Position numbers and translations under genes: made by a program. Shown one piece after another: positions 8,407 through 15,950 of a stretch of 46,698 nucleotides of DNA. A model generated the notes under the pieces. The model had not been told where the DNA came from and did not search any database. It saw only the letters and a program-made list of their open reading frames with translations. Positions within the stretch are counted from its first letter, which is position 1. Each line of letters begins with the position of its first letter. This DNA is from Phenylobacterium sp. (GTDB lineage: Bacteria; Pseudomonadota; Alphaproteobacteria; Caulobacterales; Caulobacteraceae), in NCBI RefSeq assembly GCF_022402485.1, contig NZ_JAKRSA010000028.1:87398-134095 (forward strand), in the 5' to 3' direction.

Positions 8407-9828
8407 TCACCGCTGCCCTGCCGGGCCGAGGTCAACGCCGGTGAGGGCCTCGGCGGCTGCGCCGGGGTCGGTCTCGCTGACATCGAGGAGATCGAGCTTG
8501 TGGCGGATCTCGGCGTGGCGCTCGGCGGTCAGCTTGTAGCCGATGAAGCAGGCACCGGCGGCCATCACGAAGATGATCGGTCCGACAATATAGGCCAGCT
8601 CCAGGCCCCGGATCGCCTCAGGCGTGTTGGTGACCCCGGCCCCCACCTGGTATCCGACCAGCGCCAAGACGTTGAAGGTGAGGAAGATCGCGCCGGCCGT
8701 AGCCAGTTTCGCCGTGGCGGTCAGGCCGGCATAGATCAGACCCATCCACTCCCGGCCGCTGTCGAGCCGGAGTTCATCGGCGATGTCAGCTGCGATGGCC
8801 CGCATCATGACCGTGAATCCAGCGGCCATGGCACCCACCACGAACATGAGCACAGAGAAGATCGGGAAGTCGCCCTTGGGCAGGAATGGCAGACACATCA
8901 AGCCGACGGAATAGACGGTGGTCGTTACCAGGAAGGCGATGTGTTTGCTGATCTTGTTGGCGAGCCAGGCGGCAATGGGCGCGCCGGCGAACCCGGCCAC
9001 GACATAGATCAGCAGCAGCAGGTTGGCAGCCGCCGTGTCAAAGCCCCGGCTGTCCTTGAAGTAGAACAGATAGAGCGCGGCCATCCAGCCAGGCCCGAGG
9101 GTGACCATCAGGTCAGCGGCCAGCAGCCGGATCACGTTGCCGCGGGTGAGGAGCTGAGCGTAGTCCTTGAGCGTGAACTTGGCGGGCCTATCCTGGGTGA
9201 CACGTTCGGACGATGTGAAGACCACCAGCACGCATGTGAACGCCGTACTGGCGATGATGAACCAGATCATCGCCTGGACGCCCTCGGCGTCGGTAAAGCC
9301 CTGCTGACTCATGACGATTGGGATCAGCAGGACGGCCATGGCCCCGATGACGCCTAGCCCCGTGATGGCTCCGAAGATCCGGGAGCGTTCCTTATAGGTG
9401 GGGGCAAGTCGTCCAGCCCAGGCCAGATGAGAGAGCAGGACGCCGGAATAGCCGAGGTACATTACCAGCAGCCAGAAGCCCAGGTAGAGCGGCCCATCCC
9501 CTGTGCCCGTCATCAGCAGCATGAAGAAGCCCAGCATCAGCACGGGCGCGCCGAGCGCCATCCAGACCCGGTAGCGGCCAAAGCGGGTCTTGGTCCGGTC
9601 CATCGCCAGGCCCATGGCGGTGTCGATGGGAATATCAATGAACCGGACCAGCGCGAACACGGTGCCCACCAGGGCCAACGACAGGCCGAGTTCAGCTGCG
9701 AAATAGCGCGGCAGGTGAACTGTGGCGGCGATGCCGAGCGCGCCGATGGGGACGGCCGCACTGGCGAAGACCAGGGCTCTTGGCAGGGAGATTTGACCGC
9801 CCGAAGGGCCGGACTGGGATTGCGACAC
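8407..9828 (-). CDS. MFS transporter, GPH (MelB-like) cation symporter type
   Basis: About 473 residues with some twelve hydrophobic segments. The conserved loop DIPIDTAMGLAMDRTKTRFG matches the 'D-P-x-x-G-x-x-x-D-R-T-x-x-R-x-G-R' signature of the glycoside-pentoside-hexuronide (GPH/MFS_2) family, so it is probably a proton- or sodium-coupled solute symporter in the inner membrane. The likely start is GTG at 9828, with GGGGAG 10 bases upstream (9839-9844); the 28 codons further upstream look non-coding. It is the third of three minus-strand genes after the rhodopsin and the TonB-dependent receptor. The substrate cannot be read from sequence. Confidence 0.85.
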   Translation of the reverse strand: MSQSQSGPSGGQISLPRALVFASAAVPIGALGIAATVHLPRYFAAELGLSLALVGTVFALVRFIDIPIDTAMGLAMDRTKTRFGRYRVWMALGAPVLMLGFFMLLMTGTGDGPLYLGFWLLVMYLGYSGVLLSHLAWAGRLAPTYKERSRIFGAITGLGVIGAMAVLLIPIVMSQQGFTDAEGVQAMIWFIIASTAFTCVLVVFTSSERVTQDRPAKFTLKDYAQLLTRGNVIRLLAADLMVTLGPGWMAALYLFYFKDSRGFDTAAANLLLLIYVVAGFAGAPIAAWLANKISKHIAFLVTTTVYSVGLMCLPFLPKGDFPIFSVLMFVVGAMAAGFTVMMRAIAADIADELRLDSGREWMGLIYAGLTATAKLATAGAIFLTFNVLALVGYQVGAGVTNTPEAIRGLELAYIVGPIIFVMAAGACFIGYKLTAERHAEIRHKLDLLDVSETDPGAAAEALTGVDLGPAGQR

Positions 9829-9967
9829 CTGAACTATTCTCCCCTGGCAATCGCGTCTTTTGATCAGACGCTTCATGCTGGGAGTTAGGCGCGAGCCGGG
9901 CCGCGCCCGCAAGGGGATTTCGTTGGTAAGGATGCCATGGCGTGTGGCTCAGCCGCCCTGCATCTTG

Positions 9968-9998
9968 CCGAAGGGACCTGTCAGGTTCAGGTCTTCGG
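9968..9998 (-). terminator. Hairpin between the receptor and MFS genes
   Basis: The arms CCGAAG/CTTCGG and GACCTG/CAGGTC pair around a 7-base loop, with a two-base bulge. The hairpin lies about 80 bases past the receptor stop codon and 140 bases before the MFS start. There is no T-run, so termination is only a suggestion. The rest of 9829-10075 shows no gene. Confidence 0.35.
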
Positions 9999-10075
9999 TC
10001 CGCGGCACTCTCCAGCCCCGTCGCCCGATCAGGCTACGAGGGCGTTACCGCCTAAACTTAGTGAGTCCCTCATCG

Positions 10076-12316
10076 TTATTGGAAAGCAGCTTTCACAGTT
10101 ATGAGAATAGATCGTGGTGGCGCGTGGGTACGCTGAATGAACCCGTAGTTTGTGATCGCAAGGGCGTCTGAGACCACGGTCTCATCTGTCATGTTGCGCA
10201 CCGCGAGGGTCGCCGACATGCGAGACTGAGTGTGGCCAAGCGTTAGCGCGGCGTCGACCAGGGTTCTGGCGTCTGATTGCAGCAGCGGGTCATTGGCATT
10301 GTTGAAAAAGATCTCGCTGCGGTAGTTCACGCCAAGGTCGGCTCCGAGGGTCCAATCTCTGGAAATGGCCCCTTGCCAGGAGAGGGCTGCGACGGCTGAA
10401 AACTCCGGTGACGCGGTCAGTCGATTGCCTGACCTGTTCGCCCCATTGGCGTCCACGAAATAGGTGAACTGGGCGTCTAGCCAAGACGTGCTCAGCCGCA
10501 GTTTGGTGTTCCCGGGTAGGGCAGCGCGCAAGGTCAGGTCGATACCCTTCATCTCGGCGTCGGCGCTATCAAGCACCTGGCGGGCCGGGGGCGGGTCCGA
10601 CCGCAGCGTGAAGTCCTGCAGGTCGGTGTAGTCGTACAGGAAAGCCGCAGCGTTCAGCGAAACGCCTGGCGTAAGTCGCCAAGTTGAACCGGCCTCCCAG
10701 GCGGTCACGAACTCCGGGGCCACAGGGCCGATGGTGTCCGTCAGGAAGAGAGCACCCCCATTGAAACTTCCGGACTTGAAACCACGGTTCAGGCTGACAT
10801 AGGCCACCTGCTGGGGCGCAAGCTCATAGCGCGCGGCAAGGCGCCAGGAGACGGCGTCCTCGGTCTGCTTCCCGCTCCGATTGGGCGACAGGACCGGGTT
10901 GGCCGTGATCTCGTGAAAACGGGTCTCGGTCTTGAACGATGTGCGCTCCCGCGTCGCGCGTGCGCCGGCAGTGAGGAACAGGCGGTCGGTGGCGCTGAAC
11001 TCCGTCTCGCCGAATACCGCGATGGACTGAGTTTCAAGGGTGTAGGCTTGGCTCAGCCGGAACGGCCCAAAAGCGAACAGGAACGGATCATCGATAAACC
11101 CAACGCCGGCGGCGCGCAGGGTGCCGAGGGTTGAGAACCGGTTGGTTGTCTTGAGGGTCTCATCGATGCCAAACACCCCAGCCCGCCAGTCGAAGCGGCC
11201 ATGACGGCCACCCAACAGGAATTCCTGGGTGAAAACGCGGCTCTTGTTGTCGAAGTCGAGCGCGACCAGGTCCAATGGACTTGCGTCGGTATCTTCGCGG
11301 ACCTCCCGATCGGCCAACCGCAGGGAGGTGATGGATGTCGCTTCGATCGACCCCTTACGTTTCAGGGTCAGGACAACTCCGCCGGTGTCCAGATACTCAC
11401 GGCTGTCGCGGTCAAAGCCTTCCGAGAAGGGGTCTGAGGTGTAGCGATAGCCCAGCAGATTGAGGCAACCGCCGGTCAGGACCCGCTCGGGGGAGCAGGG
11501 GATAAAAGCAGGACCTGCCGGCGGCGGCACGGCAAACCCCTCCGGCGCAAAGAGTCCCAGCCCCTCGTGGGCGGTCATTCCAGAGCGGTCATTTGCATAG
11601 TCTAAGAGGAAGCCCGCGCTCCACGGCCCCTCGTGGTCGATCTCGGTTCGAAGGCGGATTGCAAAGGTCTCGATGCCGTTCTCATCTTGCCCGGTCAGGG
11701 TGTTGGCGGTGTAGCCATCCGATTTGCGGTAGATGGTGGAGAGTCTGGCGAGCGCCGGTCCGACTTTGCCGCTATCGGCGGCGAGTTCGTAGGTTTGTAG
11801 ACCAAATGAACCTGCGCCGAGGCTGACTTCCAGGCCTGGTGTCGGGCCTGGCGCTGTAGTTTTGAAAATCAGAGCGCCCCCTGTGGCGTTGCGGCCAAAC
11901 AGGGTGCCCTGCGGACCCTTCAGGATCTCAGCGCCGGCCAGGTCGAACATGGCGACATTCTGGGCCAGGGGAGACGCGATGTAGCCTTGGTCCAGATAGA
12001 CGGCGATGCCCGGATTGGCGCTTGGGTTGACGTCGTTTGAGCCAATCCCACGGATGAAGAACTGCGGTGCCGATGAGCCGAAGATCGAGCGCACGGTGAG
12101 GCTGGCAGACAGGTCTGCAAGGTCGGAGGCCTGGAAGACACCAGGTGGGTTGAGGCTGGCCTCGTCGAAGGCTTCCACTGATCCCGGGATTTGCTCGACG
12201 GGCGTCTCGGAGCGGCGGGCGGTTACGATCACTTCTTCGAGCAAGGGCGCTGGGTTGGCCTGGACGACCTGAGCCGCTTCGACCGGGGCGATCTGCAGAA
12301 TGAGAGCCAGCATCAT
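10076..12316 (-). CDS. TonB-dependent outer-membrane receptor
   Basis: About 746 residues. A short hydrophobic leader is followed by a TonB-box-like EEVIVTARRSE, a plug domain (SVEAFDE, FFIRGIGSND, ILKGPQGTLFGRNATGGAL) and a long beta-barrel ending with an aromatic residue near the C-terminus (KAAFQ). It moves a scarce or large ligand across the outer membrane using TonB-transmitted proton motive force. The leader lacks the usual basic n-region, so the exact start is a little uncertain. It lies directly downstream of the rhodopsin gene on the same strand, with an intrinsic terminator between them, and upstream of a GPH symporter. The ligand is unknown. Confidence 0.93.
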   Translation of the reverse strand: MMLALILQIAPVEAAQVVQANPAPLLEEVIVTARRSETPVEQIPGSVEAFDEASLNPPGVFQASDLADLSASLTVRSIFGSSAPQFFIRGIGSNDVNPSANPGIAVYLDQGYIASPLAQNVAMFDLAGAEILKGPQGTLFGRNATGGALIFKTTAPGPTPGLEVSLGAGSFGLQTYELAADSGKVGPALARLSTIYRKSDGYTANTLTGQDENGIETFAIRLRTEIDHEGPWSAGFLLDYANDRSGMTAHEGLGLFAPEGFAVPPPAGPAFIPCSPERVLTGGCLNLLGYRYTSDPFSEGFDRDSREYLDTGGVVLTLKRKGSIEATSITSLRLADREVREDTDASPLDLVALDFDNKSRVFTQEFLLGGRHGRFDWRAGVFGIDETLKTTNRFSTLGTLRAAGVGFIDDPFLFAFGPFRLSQAYTLETQSIAVFGETEFSATDRLFLTAGARATRERTSFKTETRFHEITANPVLSPNRSGKQTEDAVSWRLAARYELAPQQVAYVSLNRGFKSGSFNGGALFLTDTIGPVAPEFVTAWEAGSTWRLTPGVSLNAAAFLYDYTDLQDFTLRSDPPPARQVLDSADAEMKGIDLTLRAALPGNTKLRLSTSWLDAQFTYFVDANGANRSGNRLTASPEFSAVAALSWQGAISRDWTLGADLGVNYRSEIFFNNANDPLLQSDARTLVDAALTLGHTQSRMSATLAVRNMTDETVVSDALAITNYGFIQRTHAPPRSILITVKAAFQ

Positions 12317-12384
12317 GTCGTGGTTTCCAGTTTCACGCAGGCGACAGGGGCAACCAACGGCCAGAACGCCGCCGGAAACTGAAA

Positions 12385-12407
12385 ACGGGCGGCATGAAGC
12401 CGCCCGT
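12385..12407 (-). terminator. Intrinsic terminator after the rhodopsin gene
   Basis: Read on the minus strand, ACGGGCGGC, the loop TTCAT, then GCCGCCCGT form a perfect 9-bp stem followed by TTTC. It starts 21 bases past the rhodopsin stop and ends 69 bases before the receptor start, so the rhodopsin is probably a mostly monocistronic transcript. Confidence 0.8.
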
Positions 12408-12427
12408 TCCCGATTTAGATGAGCCTA

Positions 12428-13237
12428 TCAGGCAGGCTGAGCGTCGCTCAACGTGGCGTTTCGGGCGCGCCATTCGGCGCTCTTGGCCGAGGCGATCATG
12501 AAGATCAGGACCCCGAACCCTGCTTTCGCAACGATGTCGGCGATGGTGTAGCCCACCTGGACGATCACTGCGGCCTCACCGCTCATCGTGGTGATGTTGG
12601 CGTTCTCTGCACCGAACAGAAGCGGTGCAAAATAGACGACCGGGTAGAAGCTCCACGATAGAACCGTGACCCAGATGGCCAGATTGACAAGGCCGCGGGC
12701 ATTCTCGGGCTGGTTCTTGATCGACTCGCGAAGACCAAAGAACAGCTCATAAAGAATGATCAGGAAGGGGATCATGGACAGACCACCCCAGAGCAGTCGC
12801 GTCCCGGCGTCAGTCGCGATTTCACCTGGATAACCCAGGCCCACCATCAGCGCGGCGAGCACGCCAAGCCGCAGGCTTTTGGAGATGGTGGCGGCGCGGG
12901 CCAAACCCATCACCAAGATCAGTTCGACCAGAAGCAGCGGCACCGTCAGCAGCCAGTCGACGTAGCGATAGGCGTCATTGAACTTCTCACCAGAGAGCGC
13001 GATCGTTCCGGCACCAGCGTCGACGACAAAAGAGCCGCTCCAGCTGCCAAAAATGCGCCAGTAGTGATAAGCGGCAATAAAGGTCACGAGTCCGCTAATA
13101 ACCAGCGCAGCACGATATTGTGGAGCGACAGTGTCGCGGCTTAGCCAGAAGAATAGCGTGGCTGCCCCCATGGCGGCGATGCCAAATGAGAGCGCGTTGT
13201 AAACAAGCTCATATTGGCCTAATGACATGGATTCCAT
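12428..13237 (-). CDS. Xanthorhodopsin-like light-driven proton pump
   Basis: A 269-residue, seven-helix microbial rhodopsin of the inner membrane. Helix C reads RYVDWLLTVPLLLVEL, giving Asp94 (proton acceptor), Thr98 and Glu105 (proton donor), the DTE motif of proton-pumping proteo- and xanthorhodopsins. Lys238 in YTIADIVAKAGFG is the retinal Schiff-base lysine, with Asp234 as the second counterion. His58 in AAYHYW matches the counterion-paired histidine. Leu102 sits at the spectral-tuning site where Leu means green absorption. The long B-C loop, LGYPGE and TRLLWGG resemble xanthorhodopsin; Gly151 aligns with its Gly156, the residue that leaves room for an antenna carotenoid. GGGAGGG (13244-13250) sets the start. 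Retinal-synthesis genes are not in the window. Confidence 0.96.
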   Translation of the reverse strand: MESMSLGQYELVYNALSFGIAAMGAATLFFWLSRDTVAPQYRAALVISGLVTFIAAYHYWRIFGSWSGSFVVDAGAGTIALSGEKFNDAYRYVDWLLTVPLLLVELILVMGLARAATISKSLRLGVLAALMVGLGYPGEIATDAGTRLLWGGLSMIPFLIILYELFFGLRESIKNQPENARGLVNLAIWVTVLSWSFYPVVYFAPLLFGAENANITTMSGEAAVIVQVGYTIADIVAKAGFGVLIFMIASAKSAEWRARNATLSDAQPA

Positions 13238-13326
13238 ATTTTACCCTCCCTAAGGTCCATTTTTGAGGTGAACCCTAAGTCTGAGGGATGCACCTGGTTT
13301 GCACAGTGATCCGGCGAACCAATGCC

Positions 13327-13392
13327 TGCTGCGCTGCAGCAATTTGCGGTGCAGGAACGTAGATTCCTGAAGTTTGCCAACATTCTGGCAAA
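13327..13392 (-). promoter_or_regulatory. Three palindromes upstream of the rhodopsin gene
   Basis: TGCTG-N5-CAGCA (13327-13341), CAGGAA-N6-TTCCTG (13352-13369) and TTTGCCA-N6-TGGCAAA (13373-13392) lie 90-156 bases upstream of the rhodopsin start. The centres of the last two are 22 bp apart, two helical turns, and both have a 6-bp spacer. This looks like a control region for an unidentified regulator. I could not place a convincing -10/-35 pair. Confidence 0.45.
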
Positions 13393-13447
13393 GAGAAATC
13401 CTAGCCCCGTGGGCGAAAGTGAGAGTAATCGAGTGTATCAGAAAATC

Positions 13448-13473
13448 AATAGCTCGGGCCTGACTGAGCTATT
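13448..13473. terminator. A/T-rich-flanked hairpin in the long intergenic region
   Basis: Arms AATAGCTC and GAGCTATT pair perfectly over 8 bp around 10 bases. Read on the minus strand the stem is followed by GATTTTC. It could end transcripts coming from the DUF2817 side before the rhodopsin control region. Confidence 0.35.
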
Positions 13474-13616
13474 AAAATGCGAAAATTAGACACGATTTCC
13501 TTGAAACACTACCAAAGCGAGCGGCTAGCCGAGGTTTACAAACTCACACTGCAGTCGGTGATCCGAATATTCTACTGATAGAGGAATGCTGGTTTGCAAT
13601 CTTCCGGGGGGCGAGT

Positions 13617-13679
13617 GCGTTTGCGGTGCTGCTGCGACCTCAACAATTTGAATTGTTCAAGTCAAACTTCAGCAAACGC
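13617..13679. repeat. Nested inverted repeat
   Basis: Outer arms GCGTTTGC (13617-13624) and GCAAACGC (13672-13679) enclose a near-concentric inner palindrome AACAATT-TG-AATTGTT (13642-13657). The centres are 13648 and 13649.5. It could form a long hairpin or a pair of binding sites. The flanks are G-rich on the left and C-rich on the right, which would extend the outer stem. Confidence 0.45.
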
Positions 13680-13788
13680 CCCGGCTCTGACATCCGCAAG
13701 CTGCTGATTAGCAAGATTTTCGTCTAAGAAGCCGAGCGCGTTGAGGAGCGTTAGAGTATGTCAGTCAAGGCAACGGCTAATTGGATGT

Positions 13789-14871
13789 CTAGATGGCCAG
13801 TTCAGCCAGCGCCTGTTTGATGACGGTCAGGGATTGTCCGGCGACCATACCCTTCCAGTCGTCCTGGTCGCCGTAGAAGGCATTGCGGATCTCGGCCTTG
13901 ATGGCGCGGCCGAGTTCGCTCTGGAGATCCCCATAGGCATGAAGCCAAGCATCGGCCCTGAGCGTGTTGATCACGGTCCTTGAGTCCAGAGTGCCCACCT
14001 CCAGGGCCATTCCGGTCACCTCGGCATGGGCCAGCAGAGTCCGCGCGGCCGACAGGCCGTCGCCGACAATGTCGGCTGAGGTCGAGGAGCCACCTGAGGG
14101 GGAGGTGATCGCTGCCCCGTACCACTGGCGAGCCCGATCAAACCCAGGGCTTCCTACAGGGTCCAGGACGATGCGCTCGGCATATCCCCACGGCCCGAGG
14201 CCTGTGTGGTAGTCGATGATCCCGATGCGGCCTGCGTTTCCAAGGTAGTGCGCAAACAGTGCGGTCTGGGTCTGACGCGACCAGGTGGGGGCGACGCCGC
14301 CGTAGAATATGCCCTGAGGATGGGTGTGCTGCCCCCCTGACACCGCCTGCTGAAGGGCTTTTTCGCCTTTGGCTTCTACGAAGGCGCGCATGGTCTGTGC
14401 ACTGGCCGCCTGCGTTTTTGGGGACCAGTCGGACGGGCAGAGGGCGTCGGCCAGTTCGCCATAGTGGGGGTTTGAGGGGAGAGGCTGTGAAAAATCGACC
14501 CAGTTTCGATTGAGGTCGACATTCTCCTGGGTCACCCGCCGCAGCCAGGCGAACCCATAGGGGTTGATCGCGTGCACCATCATGACTGCCACGTCCTTGG
14601 GGCGCTCGCGCATGCCCCCGCGCCGCAGCCAGTCGACCTGGGCCCCAGAGCCACAGAAGCCTTCGATCCCATGGGTGCCGGAGATCAGTACAAGGACAGA
14701 TTCGGCGTCCCGTGGCCCGAACCACGCCACATCCGTTGCCAGAATGCCTCCATCGGGCCCCGGCTCGGGATGAGCAACGGCGTCAAGCGCTCCTCCAGCC
14801 TCGATCGCCGCACTCAGGAACTTGCCCCGAGCCTCCTGGTAATCCGAACTGAAGCTGTCTGCACTGTTCAT
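13789..14871 (-). CDS. DUF2817 family, M14-type metallopeptidase-like protein
   Basis: About 360 residues. The family is related to zinc carboxypeptidases (M14). Visible motifs are SGTHGIEGFCGS (H-x-x-E zinc ligands), NPYGFAWLRR, ENVDLNRNWVDF (N-R substrate-binding pair) and IIDYHTGLGPWG (third ligand His). The glutamate in ALEVGT near the C-terminus may be the catalytic base. The start at 14871 (MNSADSF) is chosen because similarity begins there; there is no clear Shine-Dalgarno, and a reading from 15039 would add a non-conserved 56-residue leader. No signal peptide is seen, so it is probably cytoplasmic. The substrate is unknown. It is divergent from the hydrolase gene at 15063. Confidence 0.85.
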   Translation of the reverse strand: MNSADSFSSDYQEARGKFLSAAIEAGGALDAVAHPEPGPDGGILATDVAWFGPRDAESVLVLISGTHGIEGFCGSGAQVDWLRRGGMRERPKDVAVMMVHAINPYGFAWLRRVTQENVDLNRNWVDFSQPLPSNPHYGELADALCPSDWSPKTQAASAQTMRAFVEAKGEKALQQAVSGGQHTHPQGIFYGGVAPTWSRQTQTALFAHYLGNAGRIGIIDYHTGLGPWGYAERIVLDPVGSPGFDRARQWYGAAITSPSGGSSTSADIVGDGLSAARTLLAHAEVTGMALEVGTLDSRTVINTLRADAWLHAYGDLQSELGRAIKAEIRNAFYGDQDDWKGMVAGQSLTVIKQALAELAI

Positions 14872-15062
14872 GGGACTACGCTTTGCCAGCTGCTGAAGGT
14901 TGCGCCGTGGACCGGATGTCGTTTGTCGAATGTCGTGTCCGCGGAAGAAAGAAGGTTCTTCGCCAAATCGGGTGATTTTTCTTCCGGGAAGGCCTTGATC
15001 TGGGCTGAAGTCAGCTCGGATGGTCCATCGGCGGACCATGGGGCGCGGAGAGGGGAAACGAG

Positions 15063-15914
15063 ATGCGAGTGACCGTCAACGGGGTCAGCCTGTTTGTGGA
15101 GGTTTTCGGCCACAAGCTCGCGCCCGACGGACCCCAGGTGATCGAGCGTCCGACCGTCATATTGCTGCACGGAGGGCCTACCGATCATGACCACGTCCGC
15201 CGGTCAGCCCATCGCCTGGCTGAGGTCGCTCAGGTGGTCGTCTATGATCATCGCGGCTGTGGACGTAGCGAGCATGGTGACCCGGCGCTCTGGACCCTGG
15301 ATCAGTGGGGCGATGACGTGCGCGGCTTGTGCGAGGTCCTGGGGATCACCTCACCGATCGTGCTCGGCACGTCGTTCGGCGGCTTCGTGGCCCAGTCCTA
15401 CGCCATCCGCCATCCGGGGCACGCGGCAAGGCTCGGCTTCCTGGTCACGGGCGCCCGGCAGAACCTGGACTGGTCTGTGGAGGGGTTCCGCAAGCAGGGC
15501 GGAGATGAGGCGGCGGCGGCGTTCAGGGCCTTTGGCGAAGACCCGACCCTGGAAACGCTGCCGGTGTATCTGCAGACCTGTAGAGCCGCGTACAATGTTC
15601 AGCGGACCGTCGACGCCGCTGCGGCACAGCGCACCCTGGCCAATGTGCCGCTGATTCTTGAGTTTTTCCGGCAGTCCTACCAGACGCCCTTCGACTTCCG
15701 CCCGGGTCTTGCGGCCGTGACTGCGCCGGTGCTGATCGTGGGGGGTGATGAAGATCCCATCCTCCCGCCGGCGTTCCAGGACGAGATCGAGGCGGCCCTG
15801 ATCGCCGCGCCCAAGACCCGGGTGAGGTTCGCCAAGGCCGGCCATCAACTGGATGTGGACGTTCCCGACGCCTATGACGAGGTCCTGCGGCGGTTCGTAT
15901 TGGGCGAATCCTGA
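15063..15914 (+). CDS. Alpha/beta hydrolase, proline-iminopeptidase-like
   Basis: A 283-residue alpha/beta-hydrolase-fold enzyme. The oxyanion segment ILLHGGPTDHDH, the YDHRGCGRSE loop and the nucleophile elbow VLGTSFGGFVA (Ser104) are the pattern of the S33 prolyl iminopeptidase/tricorn-factor group. The acid lies in VGGDEDPILPP and the His in KAGHQLDVD. The start at 15063 follows GCGGAGAGGGG. It is cytoplasmic by lack of a leader. A peptidase role is suggested by HGGP and by the divergent DUF2817 peptidase-like neighbour, but an ester- or lactone-hydrolase role is also possible. Confidence 0.88.
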   Translation: MRVTVNGVSLFVEVFGHKLAPDGPQVIERPTVILLHGGPTDHDHVRRSAHRLAEVAQVVVYDHRGCGRSEHGDPALWTLDQWGDDVRGLCEVLGITSPIVLGTSFGGFVAQSYAIRHPGHAARLGFLVTGARQNLDWSVEGFRKQGGDEAAAAFRAFGEDPTLETLPVYLQTCRAAYNVQRTVDAAAAQRTLANVPLILEFFRQSYQTPFDFRPGLAAVTAPVLIVGGDEDPILPPAFQDEIEAALIAAPKTRVRFAKAGHQLDVDVPDAYDEVLRRFVLGES

Positions 15915-15950
15915 AGGGGTACCTAGGGCCTGACCGCCCACCTCCGCCCT

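Larger units (their letters stand above)
13393..13788. other. Gene-poor, lower-GC region
   Basis: This is the larger part of a 551-base gap between the rhodopsin and DUF2817 genes. It has lower GC than its surroundings and contains the hairpins listed at 13448 and 13617. One plus-strand frame stays open without an ATG to a TAA near 13727 and reads as a mixed peptide (for example FAVLLRPQQFELFK) that I do not recognise; it may be a gene remnant. No convincing gene is seen. Confidence 0.5.

Noticed and set aside
8356..9357. A 333-codon open frame on the plus strand
   Set aside because: It is antisense to the MFS symporter and rich in Gly, Asp and His from codon-position bias; no domain is seen.
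13588..13653. A 21-codon open frame starting near 13588 (MLVCNLPGG...)
   Set aside because: The Shine-Dalgarno-like GAGG is too close to the ATG and the peptide has no recognisable features.
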